Shown here in pieces: positions 45,218 to 58,849 of a DNA stretch of 64,000 bases. The notes beneath the pieces are model-generated. The model saw only the letters and a list, made by a program, of their open reading frames with translations. It searched no databases and had not been told where the DNA came from. The position numbers and the translations under genes are program-made. Source of the DNA: Megaleporinus macrocephalus (lineage: Eukaryota > Chordata > Actinopteri > Characiformes > Anostomidae); NCBI GenBank assembly GCA_021613375.1, contig CM038717.1, positions 44,164,531 through 44,228,530 of the forward strand. Reading direction: 5' to 3'. Each line of letters starts with the position of its first letter. Positions within the stretch are counted from its first letter, which is position 1.

Positions 45218-45900
45218 ACAGTAAACATGTGTGGGCTGTTCTGATGTGTGGAGTCTGATTTGGAGATGGATTGCTAAACTGGTCTGCTTCAGTGAGAGCT
45301 GTGGTTTGGTTCGGGGGTGAAGTGCAGCGTTAGGTGTGAATGCTGAGTGAGTAAAAAAAGAAGGAAAAGGAAATGGTGGCCCAGCCAAGATACACTGCGT
45401 TTAAACTGTAGTGGGCTGCTTATCTTCCTCCGGGGGTCGTTTTGTTTCTGCACACAGAGCAGCTTCCCAGACGCAGCAGTTCTCTGCTACACAGTTTGAT
45501 CGAAGGAAGTCTGCAACGCTGCACAACAGGAAACATGCAGAATGTTTCACAGCATGCAACTACAGTAATGCAGCGTGTGGTTTTAGTGTCATAAGCTTGG
45601 GGGAGTTCACATCCCCTGTAGTCCTCTGCTCGATAGTTTTTAATGTTTTAGAAGTTTCTTCATCTATTTATCTTTTACATTTACAGCATTCAGCAGATGC
45701 TCTAACTTAGAGTGTGTATATCTAGCTAAGTACAAATTCAGTCCATTCAGCTAAAACACTGCCAGAACAAGAGCCAGAGCTGATTGCTAGAAAGAAATAC
45801 TGTGTTAATACTGTTCCTAGCTTGTGGCTAGGTAGGTAGGTAGGTAGATAGATAAATAGATAAATATACAAAATAAATATAGAATTAAAATAAAAATACT
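45218..45900. other. No gene seen; GTAG/GATA tract
   Basis: A 99-codon frame at 45411-45710 has no domain and its 3' part lies in a fragment shared with 42530-42600. A (TAGG)n-(TAGA)n microsatellite is at 45828-45866, just before the giant array. Confidence 0.5.
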
Positions 45901-48900
45901 GTATAACAGTGTCTGATAACTGATATAGAGGTATATAGTATAACAGTGTCTGTTAACTGATATAGAGGTATATAGTATAACAGTGTCTGAGAACTGATAT
46001 AGAGATCTGGAGTATAACAGTGTCTGATAACTGATATAGAGGTCTAGAGTCTAACAGTGTCTGATACCTGATATAGAGGTCTAGAGTATAACAGTGTCTG
46101 ATAACTGATATAGAGGTATATAGTATAACAGTGTCTGAGAACTGATATAGAGGTCTGGAGTATAACAGTGTCTGATAACTGATATAGAGGTCTAGAGTCT
46201 AACAGTGTCTGATAGCTGATATAGAGGTCTAGAGTATAACAGTGTCTGAGAACTGATATAGAGGTCTATAGTATAACAGTGTCTGATAACTGATATAGAG
46301 GTCTAGAGTATAACAGTGTCTGATAACTGATTTAGGGGTCCGGAGTATAACAGTGTCTGATAACTGATATAGAGGTCTGGAGTATAACAGTGTCTGATAA
46401 CTGATATAGTGGTCTGGAGTATAACAGTGTCTGATAACTGATATAGAGGTCTGGAGTATAACAGTGTCTGATAACTGATATAGAGGTCTTGAGTATAACA
46501 GTGTCTGATAACTGATATAGAGGTATATAGTATAACAGTGTCTGATAACTGATATAGAGGTCTAGAGTATAACAGTGTCTGATAACTGATTTAGGGGTCC
46601 GGAGTATAACAGTGTCTGATAACTGATATAGCAGTCTGGAGTATAACAGTGTCTGATAACTGATATAGAAATCTAGAGTATAACAGTGTCTGATAACTGA
46701 TATAGAGGTCTAGAGTATAACAGTGTCTGATAGCTGATTTAGAGGTCTGGAGTATAACAGTGTCTGATAGCTAATATAGAGGTCTAGAGTATAACAGTGA
46801 CTGATAACTGATATAGAGGTCTGGAGTATAACAGTGTCTGATAACTAAAATAGAGGTCTGGAGTATAATAGTGTCTGATAGCTGATATAGAGGCCTAGAG
46901 TATAACAGTGTCTGATACCTGATATAGAGGTCTAGAGTATAACAGTGTCTGATAACTGATATAGAGGTATATAGTATAACAGTGTCTGAGAACTGATATA
47001 GAGGTCTGGAGTATAACAGTGTCTGATAACTGATATAGAGGTCTAGAGTCTAACAGTGTCTGATAGCTGATATAGAGGTCTAGGGTATAACAGTGTCTGA
47101 GAACTGATATAGAGGTATATAGTATAACAGTGTCTGATAACTGATATAGAGGTCTAGAGTATAACAGTGTCTGATAACTGATTTAGGGGTCCGGAGTATA
47201 ACAGTGTCTGATAACTGATATAGAGGTCTGGAGTATAACAGTGTCTGATAACTGATATAGAGGTCTGGAGTATAACAGTGTCTGATAACTGATATAGAGG
47301 TCTGGAGTATAACAGTGTCTGATAACTGATATAGAGGTCTGGAGTATAACAGTGTCTGATAACTGATATAGAGGTATATAGTATAACAGTGTCTGATAAC
47401 TGATATAGAGGTCTAGAGTATAACAGTGTCTGATAACTGATTTAGGGGTCCGGAGTATAACAGTGTCTGATAACTGATATAGAGGTCCGGAGTATAATAG
47501 TGTCTGATAGCTGATATAGAGGTCCGGAGTATAACAGTGTCTGATAGCTGATATAGAGGTCTGGAGTATAACAGTGTCTGATAACTAAAATAGAGGTCTG
47601 GAGTATAATAGTGTCTGATAGCTGATATAGAGGTCTAGAGTATAACAGTGTCTGATAACTGATATAGAGGTCTAGAGTATAACAGTGTCTGATAACTGAT
47701 ATAGAGGTCTAGAGTATAAAAGTGTCTGATAGCTGATATAGAGGTCTAGAGTATAACAGTGTCTGAGAACTGATATAGAGGTCTAGAGTATAACAGTGTC
47801 TGATAACTGATATAGAGGTCTATAGTATAACAGTGTCTGATAACTGATATAGAGGTCTAGAGTATAAAAGTGTTTGATAACTGATATAGGGGTCTGGAGT
47901 ATAACAGTGTCTGATGGCTGATATAGAGATCTGGAGTATAACAGTGTCTGATAACTGATATAGAGGTCTAGAGTATAACAGTGTCTGATAGCTGATATAG
48001 AGGTCTAGAGTATAACAGTGTCTGATAGCTGATATAGAGGTCTAGAGTATAAAAGGTGTCTGATAACTGATATAGAGGTCTATAGTATAACAGTGTCTGA
48101 TAACTGATATAGAGGTCTAGAGTATAAAAGTGTTTGATAACTGATATAGGGGTCTGGAGTATAACAGTGTCTGATAACTGATATAGAGATCTGGAGTATA
48201 ACAGTGTCTGATAACTGATAAAGAGGTCCAGAGTATAACAGTGTCTGATAACTGATATAGAGATCTGGAGTATAACAGTGTCTGATAGCTGATATAGAGG
48301 TCCGGAGTATAACAGTGTCTGATAGCTGATTTAGAGGTCTGGAGTATAACAGTGTCTGATAGCTAATATAGAGGTCTGGAGTATAACAGTGTCTGATAGC
48401 TGATATAGAGGTCCGGAGTATAACAGTGTCTGATAACTGATATAGAGATCTGGAATATAACAGTGTCTGATAGCTGATATAGAGGTCTGGAGTATAACAG
48501 TGTCTGATAGCTGATATAGAGGTCCGGAGTATAACAGTGTCTGATAGCTGATATAGAGGTCTGGAGTATAACAGTGTCTGATAACTGATATAGAGGTCTA
48601 GAGTATAACAGTGTCTGATAGCTGATATAGAGGTCTAGAGTATAACAGTGTCTGATAGCTGATATAGAGGTCTAGAGTATAACAGTGTCTGATAACTGAT
48701 ATAGAGGTCTATAGTATAACAGTGTCTGATAACTGATATAGAGGTCTAGAGTATAAAAGTGTTTGATAACTGATATAGGGGTCTGGAGTATAGCAGTGTC
48801 TGATAACTGATATAGAGGTCCGGAGTATAACCGTGTCTGATAGCTGATATAGAGGTCGGGAGTATAACAGTGTCTGATCACTGATATAGGGGACTGGAGT

Positions 48901-51900
48901 ATAACAGTGTCTGATAACTGATATAGAGGTCTAGAGTATAACAGTGTCTGATAACTGATATAGGGGACTGGAGTGTAACAGTGTCTGATACCTGATATAG
49001 AGGTCCGGAGTATAACAGTGTCTGATAGCTGATATAGAGGTCCGGAGTATAAACGTGTCTGATAGCTGATATAGCAGTCTGGAGTATAACAGTGTCTGAT
49101 AACTGATATAGAAATCTAGAGTATAACAGTGTCTGATAACTGATATAGAGGTCTAGAGTATAACAGTGACTGATAACTGATATAGAGGTCTGGAGTATAA
49201 CAGTGTCTGATAACTAAACTAGAGGTCTGGAGTATAATAGTGTCTGAAAACTGATATAGGGGTCCGGAGTATAACAGTGTCTGATAACTGATATAGAGGT
49301 CTGGAGTATAATAGTGTCTGAAAACTGATATAGGGGTCTGGAGTATAACAGTGTCTGATAGCTGATATAGGGGTCTGGAGTATAACAGTGTCTGATAGCT
49401 GATATAGAGGTCCGGAGTATAACAGTGTCTGATAACTGATATAGAGGTCCGGAATATAACAGTGTCTGATAACTGATATAGAGGTCCGGAATAAAACAGT
49501 GTCTGATAACTGATGTAGAGGTCTGGAGTATAACAGTGTCTGATAACTGATATAGGGGTCTGGAATATAACCGTGTCTGATAACTGATATAGAGGTCCGG
49601 AGTATAACAGTGTCTGATAGCTGATATAGAGGTCCGGAGTATAAGAGTGTCTGATAACTGATATAGAGGTCCGGAATATAACAGTGTCTGATAACTGATA
49701 TAGGGGTCTGGAGTATAACAGTGTCTGATAACTGATATAGAGGTCTGGAGTATAACAATGTCTGATGACTGATATAGGGGTCCAGAGTATAACAGTGTCT
49801 GATAACTGATATAGAGATCTGGAGTATAACAGTATCTGATCACTGATATAGGGGTCCGGAGTATAACAGTGTCTGATAACTGATATAGGGGTCTGGAGTA
49901 TAACAGTGTCTGATAACTGATATAGAGGTCAGGAATATAACAGTGTCTGATGACTGATATAGTAGTCTGGAGTATAACAGGGTCTAATAGCTGATATAGG
50001 GGTCCGGAGTATAACAGTGTCTGATAACTGATATAGAGGTCCGGAGTATAACAGTGTCTGAAAGCTGATATAGAGGTCCGGAGTATAACAGTGTCTGATA
50101 ACTGATATAGAGGTCCGGAGTATAACAGTGTCTGATAACTGATATAGGGGACTGGAGTATAACAGTGTCTGATAGCTGATATAGAGGTCCGGATTATAAC
50201 AGTGTCTGATAGCTGATATAGAGGTCTGGAGTATAACAGTGTCTAATAGCTAATATAGAGGTCTGGAGTATAACAGTGTCTGATAGCTGATATAGAGGTC
50301 CAGAGTATAACAGTGTCTGATAACTGATATAGAGGTCTATAGTATAACAGTGTCTGATAACTGATATAGAGGTCTAGAGTATAAAAGTGTTTGATAACTG
50401 ATATAGGGCTCTGGAGTATAGCAGTGTCTGATAACTGATATAGAGGTCCGGAGTATAACCGTGTCTGATAGCTGATATAGAGGTCGGGAGTATAACAGTG
50501 TCTGATCACTGATATAGAGGTCTGGAGTATAACAGTGTCTGATAACTGATATAGAGGTCTAGAGTATAACAGTGTCTGATAACTGATATAGGGGTCTGGA
50601 GTATAACAGTGTCTGATAGCTGATATAGAGGTCCGGAGTATAACCGTGTCTGATAGCTGATATAGCAGTCTGGAGTATAACAGTGTCTGATAACTGATAT
50701 AGAAATCTAGAGTATAACAGTGTCTGATAACTGATATAGAGGTCTAGAGTATAACAGTGTCTGATAGCTGATTTAGAGGTCTGGAGTATAACAGTGTCTG
50801 ATAGCTAATATAGAGGTCTGGAGTATAACAGTGTCTGATAGCTGATATAGAGGTCCAGAGTATAACAGTGTCTGATAACTGATATAGAGATCTGGAATAT
50901 AACAGTGTCTGATAGCTGATATAGAGGTCTGGAGTATAACAGTGTCTGATAGCTGATATAGAGGTCCGGAGTATAACAGTGTCTGATAGCTGATATAGAG
51001 GTCTGGAGTATAACAGTGTCTGATAACTGATATAGAGGTCTAGAGTATAATAGTGTCTGATAGCTGATATAGAGGTCTAGAGTATAACAGTGTCTGATAG
51101 CTGATATAGAGGTCTAGAGTATAACAGTGTCTGATAACTGATATAGAGGTCTATAGTATAACAGTGTCTGATAACTGATATAGAGGTCTAGAGTATAAAA
51201 GTGTTTGATAGCTGATATAGGGGTCTGGAGTATAGCAGTGTCTGATGACTGATATAGGGGTCCAGAGTATAACAGTGTCTGATAACTGATATAGGGGTCT
51301 GGAGTATAACAGTGTCTGATAACTGATATAGAGGTCTGGAGTATAACAATGTCTGATGACTGATATAGGGGTCTAGAGTATAACAGTGTCTGATAACTGA
51401 TATAGAGATCTGGAGTATAACAGTATCTGATCACTGATATAGGGGTCCGGAGTATAACAGTGTCTGATAACTGATATAGGGGTCTGGAGTATAACAGTGT
51501 CTGATAACTGATATAGAGGTCAGGAATATAACAGTGTCTAATGACTGATATAGTAGTCTGGAGTATAACAGGGTCTAATAGCTGATATAGGGGTCCGGAG
51601 TATAACAGTGTCTGATAACTGATATAGAGGTCCGGAGTATAACAGTGTCTGAAAGCTGATATAGAGGTCCGGAGTATAACAGTGTCTGATAACTGATATA
51701 GAGGTCCGGAGTATAACAGTGTCTGATAACTGATATAGGGGACTGGAGTATAACAGTGTCTGATAGCTGATATAGAGGTCCGGATTATAACAGTGTCTGA
51801 TAGCTGATATAGAGGTCTGGAGTATAACAGTGTCTAATAGCTAATATAGAGGTCTGGAGTATAACAGTGTCTGATAGCTGATATAGAGGTCCAGAGTATA

Positions 51901-54900
51901 ACAGTGTCTGATAACTGATATAGAGATCTGGAGTATAACAGTGTCTGATAGCTGATATAGAGGTCTGGAGTATAACAGTGTCTGATAGCTGATATAGAGG
52001 TCCGGAGTATAACAGTGTCTGATAGCTGATATAGAGGCCTGGAGTATAACAGTGTCTGATAACTGATATAGAGGTCTAGAGTATAACAGTGTCTGATAGC
52101 TGATATAGAGGTCTAGAGTATAACAGTGTCTGATAACTGATATAGAGGTCTATAGTATAACAGTGTCTGATAACTGATATAGAGGTCTAGAGTATAAAAG
52201 TGTTTGATAACTGATATGGGGGTCTGGAGTATAGCAGTGTCTGATAACTGATATAGAGGTCCGGAGTATAACCGTGTCTGATAGCTGATATAGAGGTCGG
52301 GAGTATAACAGTGTCTGATCACTGATATAGAGGTCTGGAGTATAACAGTGTCTGATAACTGATATAGAGGTCTAGAGTATAACAGTGTCTGATAACTGAT
52401 ATAGGGGTCTGGAGTATAACAGTGTCTGATAGCTGATATAGAGGTCCGGAGTATAACCGTGTCTGATAACTGATATAGCAGTCTGGAGTATAACAGTGTC
52501 TGATAACTGATATAGAAATCTAGAGTATAACAGTGTCTGATAAGTGATATAGAGGTCTAGAGTATAACAGTGTCTGATAGCTGATTTAGAGGTCTGGAGT
52601 ATAACAGTGTCTGATAGCTAATATAGAGGTCTGGAGTATAACAGTGTCTGATAGCTGATATAGAGGTCCAGAGTATAACAGTGTCTGATAACTGATATAG
52701 AGATCTGGAATATAACAGTGTCTGATAGCTGATATAGAGGTCTGGAGTATAACAGTGTCTGATAGCTGATATAGAGGTCCGGAGTATAACAGTGTCTGAT
52801 AGCTGATATAGAGGTCTGGAGTATAACAGTGTCTGATAACTGATATAGAGGTCTAGAGTATAACAGTGTCTGATAGCTGATATAGAGGTCTAGAGTATAA
52901 CAGTGTCTGATAGCTGATATAGAGGTCTAGAGTATAACAGTGTCTGATAACTGATATAGAGGTCTATAGTATACCAGTGTCTGATAACTGATATAGAGGT
53001 CTAGAGTATAAAAGTGTTTGATAACTGATATAGGGGTCTGGAGTATAGCAGTGTCTGATAACTGATATAGAGGTCCGGAGTATAACCGTGTCTGATAGCT
53101 GATATAGAGGTCGGGAGTATAACAGTGTCTGATCACTGATATAGAGGTCTGGAGTATAACAGTGTCTGATAACTGATATAGAGGTCTAGAGTATAACAGT
53201 GTCTGATAACTGATATAGGGGACTGGAGTATAACAGTGTCTGATACCTGATATAGAGGTCCGGAGTATAACAGTGTCTGATAGCTGATATAGAGGTCCGG
53301 AGTATAAACGTGTCTGATAGCTGATATAGCAGTCTGGAGTATAACAGTGTCTGATAACTGATATAGAAATCTAGAGTATAACAGTGTCTGATAACTGATA
53401 TAGAGGTCTAGAGTATAACAGTGACTGATAACTGATATAGAGGTCTGGAGTATAACAGTGTCTGATAACTAAACTAGAGGTCTGGAGTATAATAGTGTCT
53501 GAAAACTGATATAGTGGTCTGGAGTATAACTGTCTGATAACTGAAATAGGGGTCTGGAGTATAACAGTGTCTGAAAACTGATATAGGGGTCTGGAGTATA
53601 ACAGTGTCTGATAGCTGACATAGGGGTCTGGAGTATAACAGTGTCTGATAACTGATATAGTGGTCTGGAGTATAACAGTGTCTGACAACTGATATAGTGG
53701 TCTGGAGTATAACTGTCTGATAACTGATATAGAGGTCCCGAATAAAACAGTGTCTGATAACTGATATAGAGGTCTGGAGTATAACAGTGTCTGATAACTG
53801 ATATAGGGGTCTGGAATATAACCGTGTCTGATAACTGATATAGAGGTCCGGAGTATAACAGTGTCTGATAGCTGATATAGAGGTCCGGAGTATAAGAGTG
53901 TCTGATAACTGATATAGAGGTCCGGAATATAACAGTGTCTGATAACTGATATAGGGGTCTGGAGTATAACAGTGTCTGATAACTGATATAGAGGTCTGGA
54001 GTATAAAAATGTCTGATGACTGATATAGGGGTCCAGAGTATAACAGTGTCTGATAACTGATATAGAGATCTGGAGTATAACAGTATCTGATCACTGATAT
54101 AGGGGTCCGGAGTATAACAGTGTCTGATAACTGATATAGGGGTCTGGAGTATAACAGTGTCTGATAACTGGTATAGAGGTCAGGAATATAACAGTGTCTG
54201 ATGACTGATATAGTAGTCTGGAGTATAACAGGGTCTAATAGCTGATATAGGGGTCTGGAGTATAACAGTGTCTGATAACTGATATAGAGGTCCGGAGTAT
54301 AACCGTGTCTGATAGCTGATATAGAGGTCGGGAGTATAACAGTGTCTGATCACTGATATAGAGGTCTAGAGTATAACAGTGTCTGATAACTGATATAGGG
54401 GTCTGGAGTATAACAGTGTCTGATAGCTGATATAGAGGTCCGGAGTATAACCGTGTCTGATAGCTGATATAGCAGTCTGGAGTATAACAGTGTCTGATAA
54501 CTGATATAGAAATCTAGAGTATAACAGTGTCTGATAACTGATATAGAGGTCTAGAGTATAACAGTGTCTGATAACTGATATAGAGGTCTGGAGTATAACA
54601 GTGTCTGATAACTAAACTAGAGGTCTGGAGTATAATAGTGTCTGAAAACTGATATAGGGGTCCGGAGTATAACAGTGTCTGATAACTGATATAGAGGTCT
54701 GGAGTATAATAGTGTCTGAAAACTGATATAGGGGTCTGGAGTATAACAGGGTCTGATAGCTGATATAGGGGTCTGGAGTATAACAGTGTCTGATAGCTGA
54801 TATAGAGGTCCGGAGTATAACAGTGTCTGATAACTGATATAGAGGTCCGGAATATAACAGTGTCTGATAACTGATATAGAGGTCCGGAATATAACAGTGT

Positions 54901-55120
54901 CTGATAACTGATATAGAGGTCTGGAGTATAATAGTGTCTGATAACTGATATAGAGGTCCGGAATATAACAGTGTCTGATAACTGATATAGAGGTCCGGAA
55001 TATAACAGTGTCTGATAACTGATATAGAGGTCTGGAATATAACAGTGTCTGATAACTGATATAGAGGTCCGGAATATAACAGTGTCTGATAACTGATATG
55101 GGGGTCCGAAGTATAACAGT
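45901..55120. repeat. Giant 37-bp minisatellite, ~249 copies, with higher-order structure
   Basis: Unit GTATAACAGTGTCTGATAAC + TGATATAGAGGTCTGGA over 9,220 bp. Variants mark individual units, for example GTATAAAAGTGTTTGATA at 47872, 48122, 48751, 50379, 51193, 52192 and 53006. Several spacings are exact multiples of 37: 814 = 22 units twice (50379-51193, 52192-53006), 999 = 27, 1628 = 44, 629 = 17. So multi-unit blocks were duplicated. Minus-strand frames up to 210 codons (YQTLLYSRPLYQLSDTVIL-type) exist because all three frames lack stops in most units; they are not genes. TGATAA in each unit matches a GATA-factor site. Confidence 0.97.
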
Positions 55121-55350
55121 TCTACTAGCACAACACACACTAACACACCACCACCATGTTCATGTCACCGCTGTGCTGAGAATGACCCACCACCCAAATA
55201 GTATCTGCTCTGTGGTGGTCCTGTGGGGGTCCACATAGTGGTCCTGATCATTAAAGAACAGAGTAATAAAGTATACAGAGAATCAGATGAACTACAGTCT
55301 GTAAGTGGAGCTCCTGTATGGTCAGTGGAGCTGATACAGTGGACAGTGAG
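55121..55350 (+). mobile_element. Right half of element A abutting the giant array
   Basis: Starts at AGCACAACACACACTAACAC and continues CACCACCACCATGT, AGTATCTGCTCTGTGGTGGT and CTGTATGGTCAGTGGAGCTG, matching 31143-31390. The left part of the element is absent; the 37-bp array takes its place. Confidence 0.88.
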
Positions 55351-56390
55351 TGGAGATAGGAGGAGGTGGTTTATTGTTATGGCTGATTGGTGTACACGGT
55401 GGTTTAGTAGTGCTTCATATGAATTGTTCTCCCATGTTCTAATTCTGGTTCTATGGATGACAGTATTATTATGGTCAGTACGAGTAAACCTGCTGACCAC
55501 TGTAGAAACTGCACTAGGCGTGCATTGGATTGTGTGATGAAAGACTCTAAGTGGCAGAGCACGGTTATTCTGAGCGATGCGGTCACGGTGAACATCAGCT
55601 GCACTTTAAAGTGATTACAGTGTGTAATCAGTGTCCTCTGGGGAAACGCCTGCGATTCATCCACCCCCATAAACAGCCAAGCTCTTGTAAACATAAGCAT
55701 TCCTGTGACTCACTAGAGCAGGAGCGTCCAGCTCCTCCTTCTGGGTGACCACAGCACCTGAATGGTGGTCTTGTTAAGGAGTTAACACAGCAGGAAATCA
55801 GGGACCACCTCGTCAGAGCATGCAGTGATTGTCCTACATGTATTTTGCAAGGACGCGAACAAAGGTTTAGCACATTGTTTCACTCAGAACTGTGCCACAA
55901 TTCACAATGCAGTGCAAGTCTGAGCTGTGTTCTTAGTGTCACAGCAAGGGGGCGCTATAACGACTGTCGAGCCTCTCCAGCTGCCCACACGAAGCAATAC
56001 ACATAAATAGACATAAATAAGGCCACACCTTCAGGTTTAGCTGCCTTGACTGCAGGAATAACAGTAGCTCTGCTCTGATTCGTCCTCTAGCGCCCCCTTG
56101 AGAACTTATTACTTTGGTACACATGCTGAGCTTGTGCAGAACAGCTGTTTGGTCACGGTGTGTTGGCTGGGAGTTCTTATTTGCGCTCGTGTACTTGCCT
56201 TGAGCACGTTTCTGGCTTTTCCCTCGAGTACCTCATAAAAACAGACACATGACAAGCAGCTGAAGCAGCTTGATAGAGTGGAATCTCAGGTAAGCCTGCT
56301 TAGCTCAACTGTTGATGCCTTTAGGAACACAGCTAGGATTCCCAGCAGTACATTACAACATTGATATAAATTATTTAATGCTTCTATTTA
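55351..56390. other. No gene seen
   Basis: Open frames of 61-98 codons on both strands at 55404-56124 have no recognisable domains. 55710-55760 resembles a short dispersed fish repeat. Confidence 0.4.
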
Positions 56391-56572
56391 GGGGTGGGCA
56401 ATATGGCTCTACAATAATATCACGATATTTCATGGTATTTTTGTGATAACGATACTCTTGGCGATATGACGAAACATTAAATTAAAAAAATATTTCAAGA
56501 ATACCCTACTGCAACAAAATGAAAATGAAATGTTATTATTGTATACGATATGATATGGTACACCCCTAACTG
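56391..56572. mobile_element. Short hAT-like non-autonomous element
   Basis: Starts TTAGGGGTGGGCAATATGG and ends ATATGGTACACCCCTAAC, imperfect inverted ends around ATCACGATATTTCATGG-type text. Typical of a dispersed fish hAT-derived family. Confidence 0.65.
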
Positions 56573-56764
56573 AGACATTAAAAAAATACAAGAATTTTCA
56601 TCAGATTGTAACAGAAGTCAATGATCCAGAATGTCACGATACTCAATAACTTATCTCCATAAGATATTTGAATGATACTGGACAGATAAAATCTGTCTCT
56701 AGTAGATATATAATAGGGAATGTGAATTTTTCTTTTATTAAAAACAGTAAAAGTAGTACCTGAT

Positions 56765-56886
56765 GTGATAATTAGTGATGGGTTATATGGTATTGGATAT
56801 GATATTTCAGGGTATAATATCGTTCACCATATTCAAAAATGTTGGTGATATTATTGTGTACGATACGATATGGTACACCCCCTACA
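56765..56886. mobile_element. Second fragment of the same hAT-like family
   Basis: Ends in GATACGATATGGTACACCCC like the copy just upstream; its left part is diverged (GATGGGTTATATGGTATTGG). Confidence 0.6.
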
Positions 56887-58849
56887 TCTACTTTTGCCTG
56901 AGTGTTAGTAAATGTGGAATGGTCTTCCAGAATGGTCTATAAACATGGACCTCAAGGCCCACCTGACTAGACTGCATGAAGTGTAACGGTGGGGTGGGGG
57001 GCGGAAAATGATGGCCTGAGTATTAATCTATAGATTAGATCATTGGAATGCAGAAACCAAAATTTCATTTTCAAGGGAGCCCCGGCTGGTAACACTTGTA
57101 GGTCTTAATATGGTGTAATGACTCTAAATTGTTAAGACGTGTTGTAAAAAATCACAAAAGTATCAGATTTATTTATAAATTAACACTTTTATTCTAAATA
57201 TTTAACATATAGACTCAGCCATTATTACTGACGGTCAATGCCTGCTGGGTAGATGAGGTCAGATGGTTTCAGGTCGAAACTGGACTGTGGTGTGAAGGAG
57301 TGAATGTTAGTTACTAACCTAGCTTAAAGAAAACCATGTACATTGTGTTGTTGATGTTGTTTCAGTGAAAGGCAGTGGAGAGACTGATATTAGTCTAAAC
57401 AGCTTCACAAACATAAACAAGGAGAATAGTTAGTGAAGCAGCGTGTGGACCAACACAGCTACCCAAAGACCCCCGCTCTGCTCTCCTCACTTCAGTCTGG
57501 ATGAGTTTGAGTGGTTCAGTAGACCACCACTGGTGAGAGACTTGACGGGGGCTGTTGGTTTTAAGCGGAGACTAAAACACAATGCAGTGCCACAGTTTCC
57601 CCACACAGGAAGTCCAAAAGCTCCAGATTATGGAGAACCGCGAGAAGAACCGTGAACGTGAACATGCGGTGGATTCTCTCCTGAGAACGTTTAGCGTTAG
57701 CGTCAGCTGCTCCTCCTCGTTTGTGGATCCTGAAGGTGAAAGTAGAGTCTTAGTAGTGAACATACTACTTCACTAATAAAGGAGTGTGAAGCTCAGAGAC
57801 ACTCCCATTCAGTGTATCGAGCTGTTTACTGAGCGTGAATGTTTCCTGCTAGAAAGCGGAGCTCCTTTAACAGACACTCTCCTTCTCCGTCAACACCAAC
57901 ACACAGCTTCACAACAACTCCAGCACTGTGTCACTCTCTCCTCCACCCTCTCTGTTCACCATTTACACTAACGTGGTGTGTGATGTCACCGCTGATGTCA
58001 GAAATGTTGAGTTCTAGCTCAAACTGTAAAGACTGAACAGTAGCATGTTTAGTAGCTAGCTGTGCTCAAGCGTGACGACCGGTTACTGCAACCATTTGAC
58101 GTCACCACCCGCTGATCACGTCAGTAGATACAACAATGGAGACCCACGTGCAGCGGATTTTACACAAAATCTAATAAATCTGATACTTTTAGTGATTTTT
58201 AATAACGTCTTTCTCTGTGGTGGAGAAAAGGAGGCGGGGCTTGGTGGGGAGCATAATGATTTGATTGGCCTTGTTATAGTTACAGCATTCAGACTTGCCT
58301 ACCTGAGGCGACGCCCCTGGTTCACTTATTGAGGAGTTTAAATAAAAGTAGTTTTAATAAAAGTATGGTTTTATAAAGTATGTGAGCAGCTTGGGGCTGT
58401 GACCGCCTGACTACTCTGAGTCCTGTAGTTCATTAACGCTGCTTCTGCTGATGTTTCAGGTCTCTGTAAGTCTTCCACTAGACAGGTACGTTATTAAATC
58501 TCCTCGTCATCACGCGCTCCCGCCGCATCCTGCTTTACTCCGGGTTCCTGTGAGGAAAGCTTTGTGTGTCCTGCTGCTGCTGCATGCGCCGCTCGCGCCG
58601 TGTCCGTTAAGTGTCCACTCGTTGTTGGGCCTGGAACGTTTAACTGAGGAAGTCCTGCGTGTGTTTAAACTATTAATACATGTTGGCTGACAGTGAAGCT
58701 GCATGATGAACCATCTCACCTACACACACAGACCCACTTTATCAGAACCCCCTCGACTCTAGCGCCCCCTCGCTGGTGTACAGGTAGACACTGCTGGTCT
58801 GCTGACGTGTTAGTCGTCTTCTAGCTCTTCACCAGCGGTCAGTTTCAGA
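56887..58849. other. No gene recognised; GC-richer part at 57.4-58.7 kb
   Basis: Several overlapping frames of 60-86 codons. CpG density rises at 58490-58640. TTTCAGGTCTCTGTAAGT at 58455-58473 looks like an acceptor and donor back to back, but no recognisable exon lies there. I see no TRIC-B exon. Confidence 0.4.

Noticed and set aside
49214..55146. Minus-strand frames of 173-210 codons with YQTLLYS-type repeats
   Set aside because: They are the 37-bp repeat translated; two frames overlap with equivalent peptides, as expected for a repeat and not for a gene.
58451..58690. 79-codon frame in a CpG-richer stretch, preceded by a possible splice acceptor
   Set aside because: Does not resemble TRIC-B or any family I know; a donor-like GTAAGT follows the acceptor at once.
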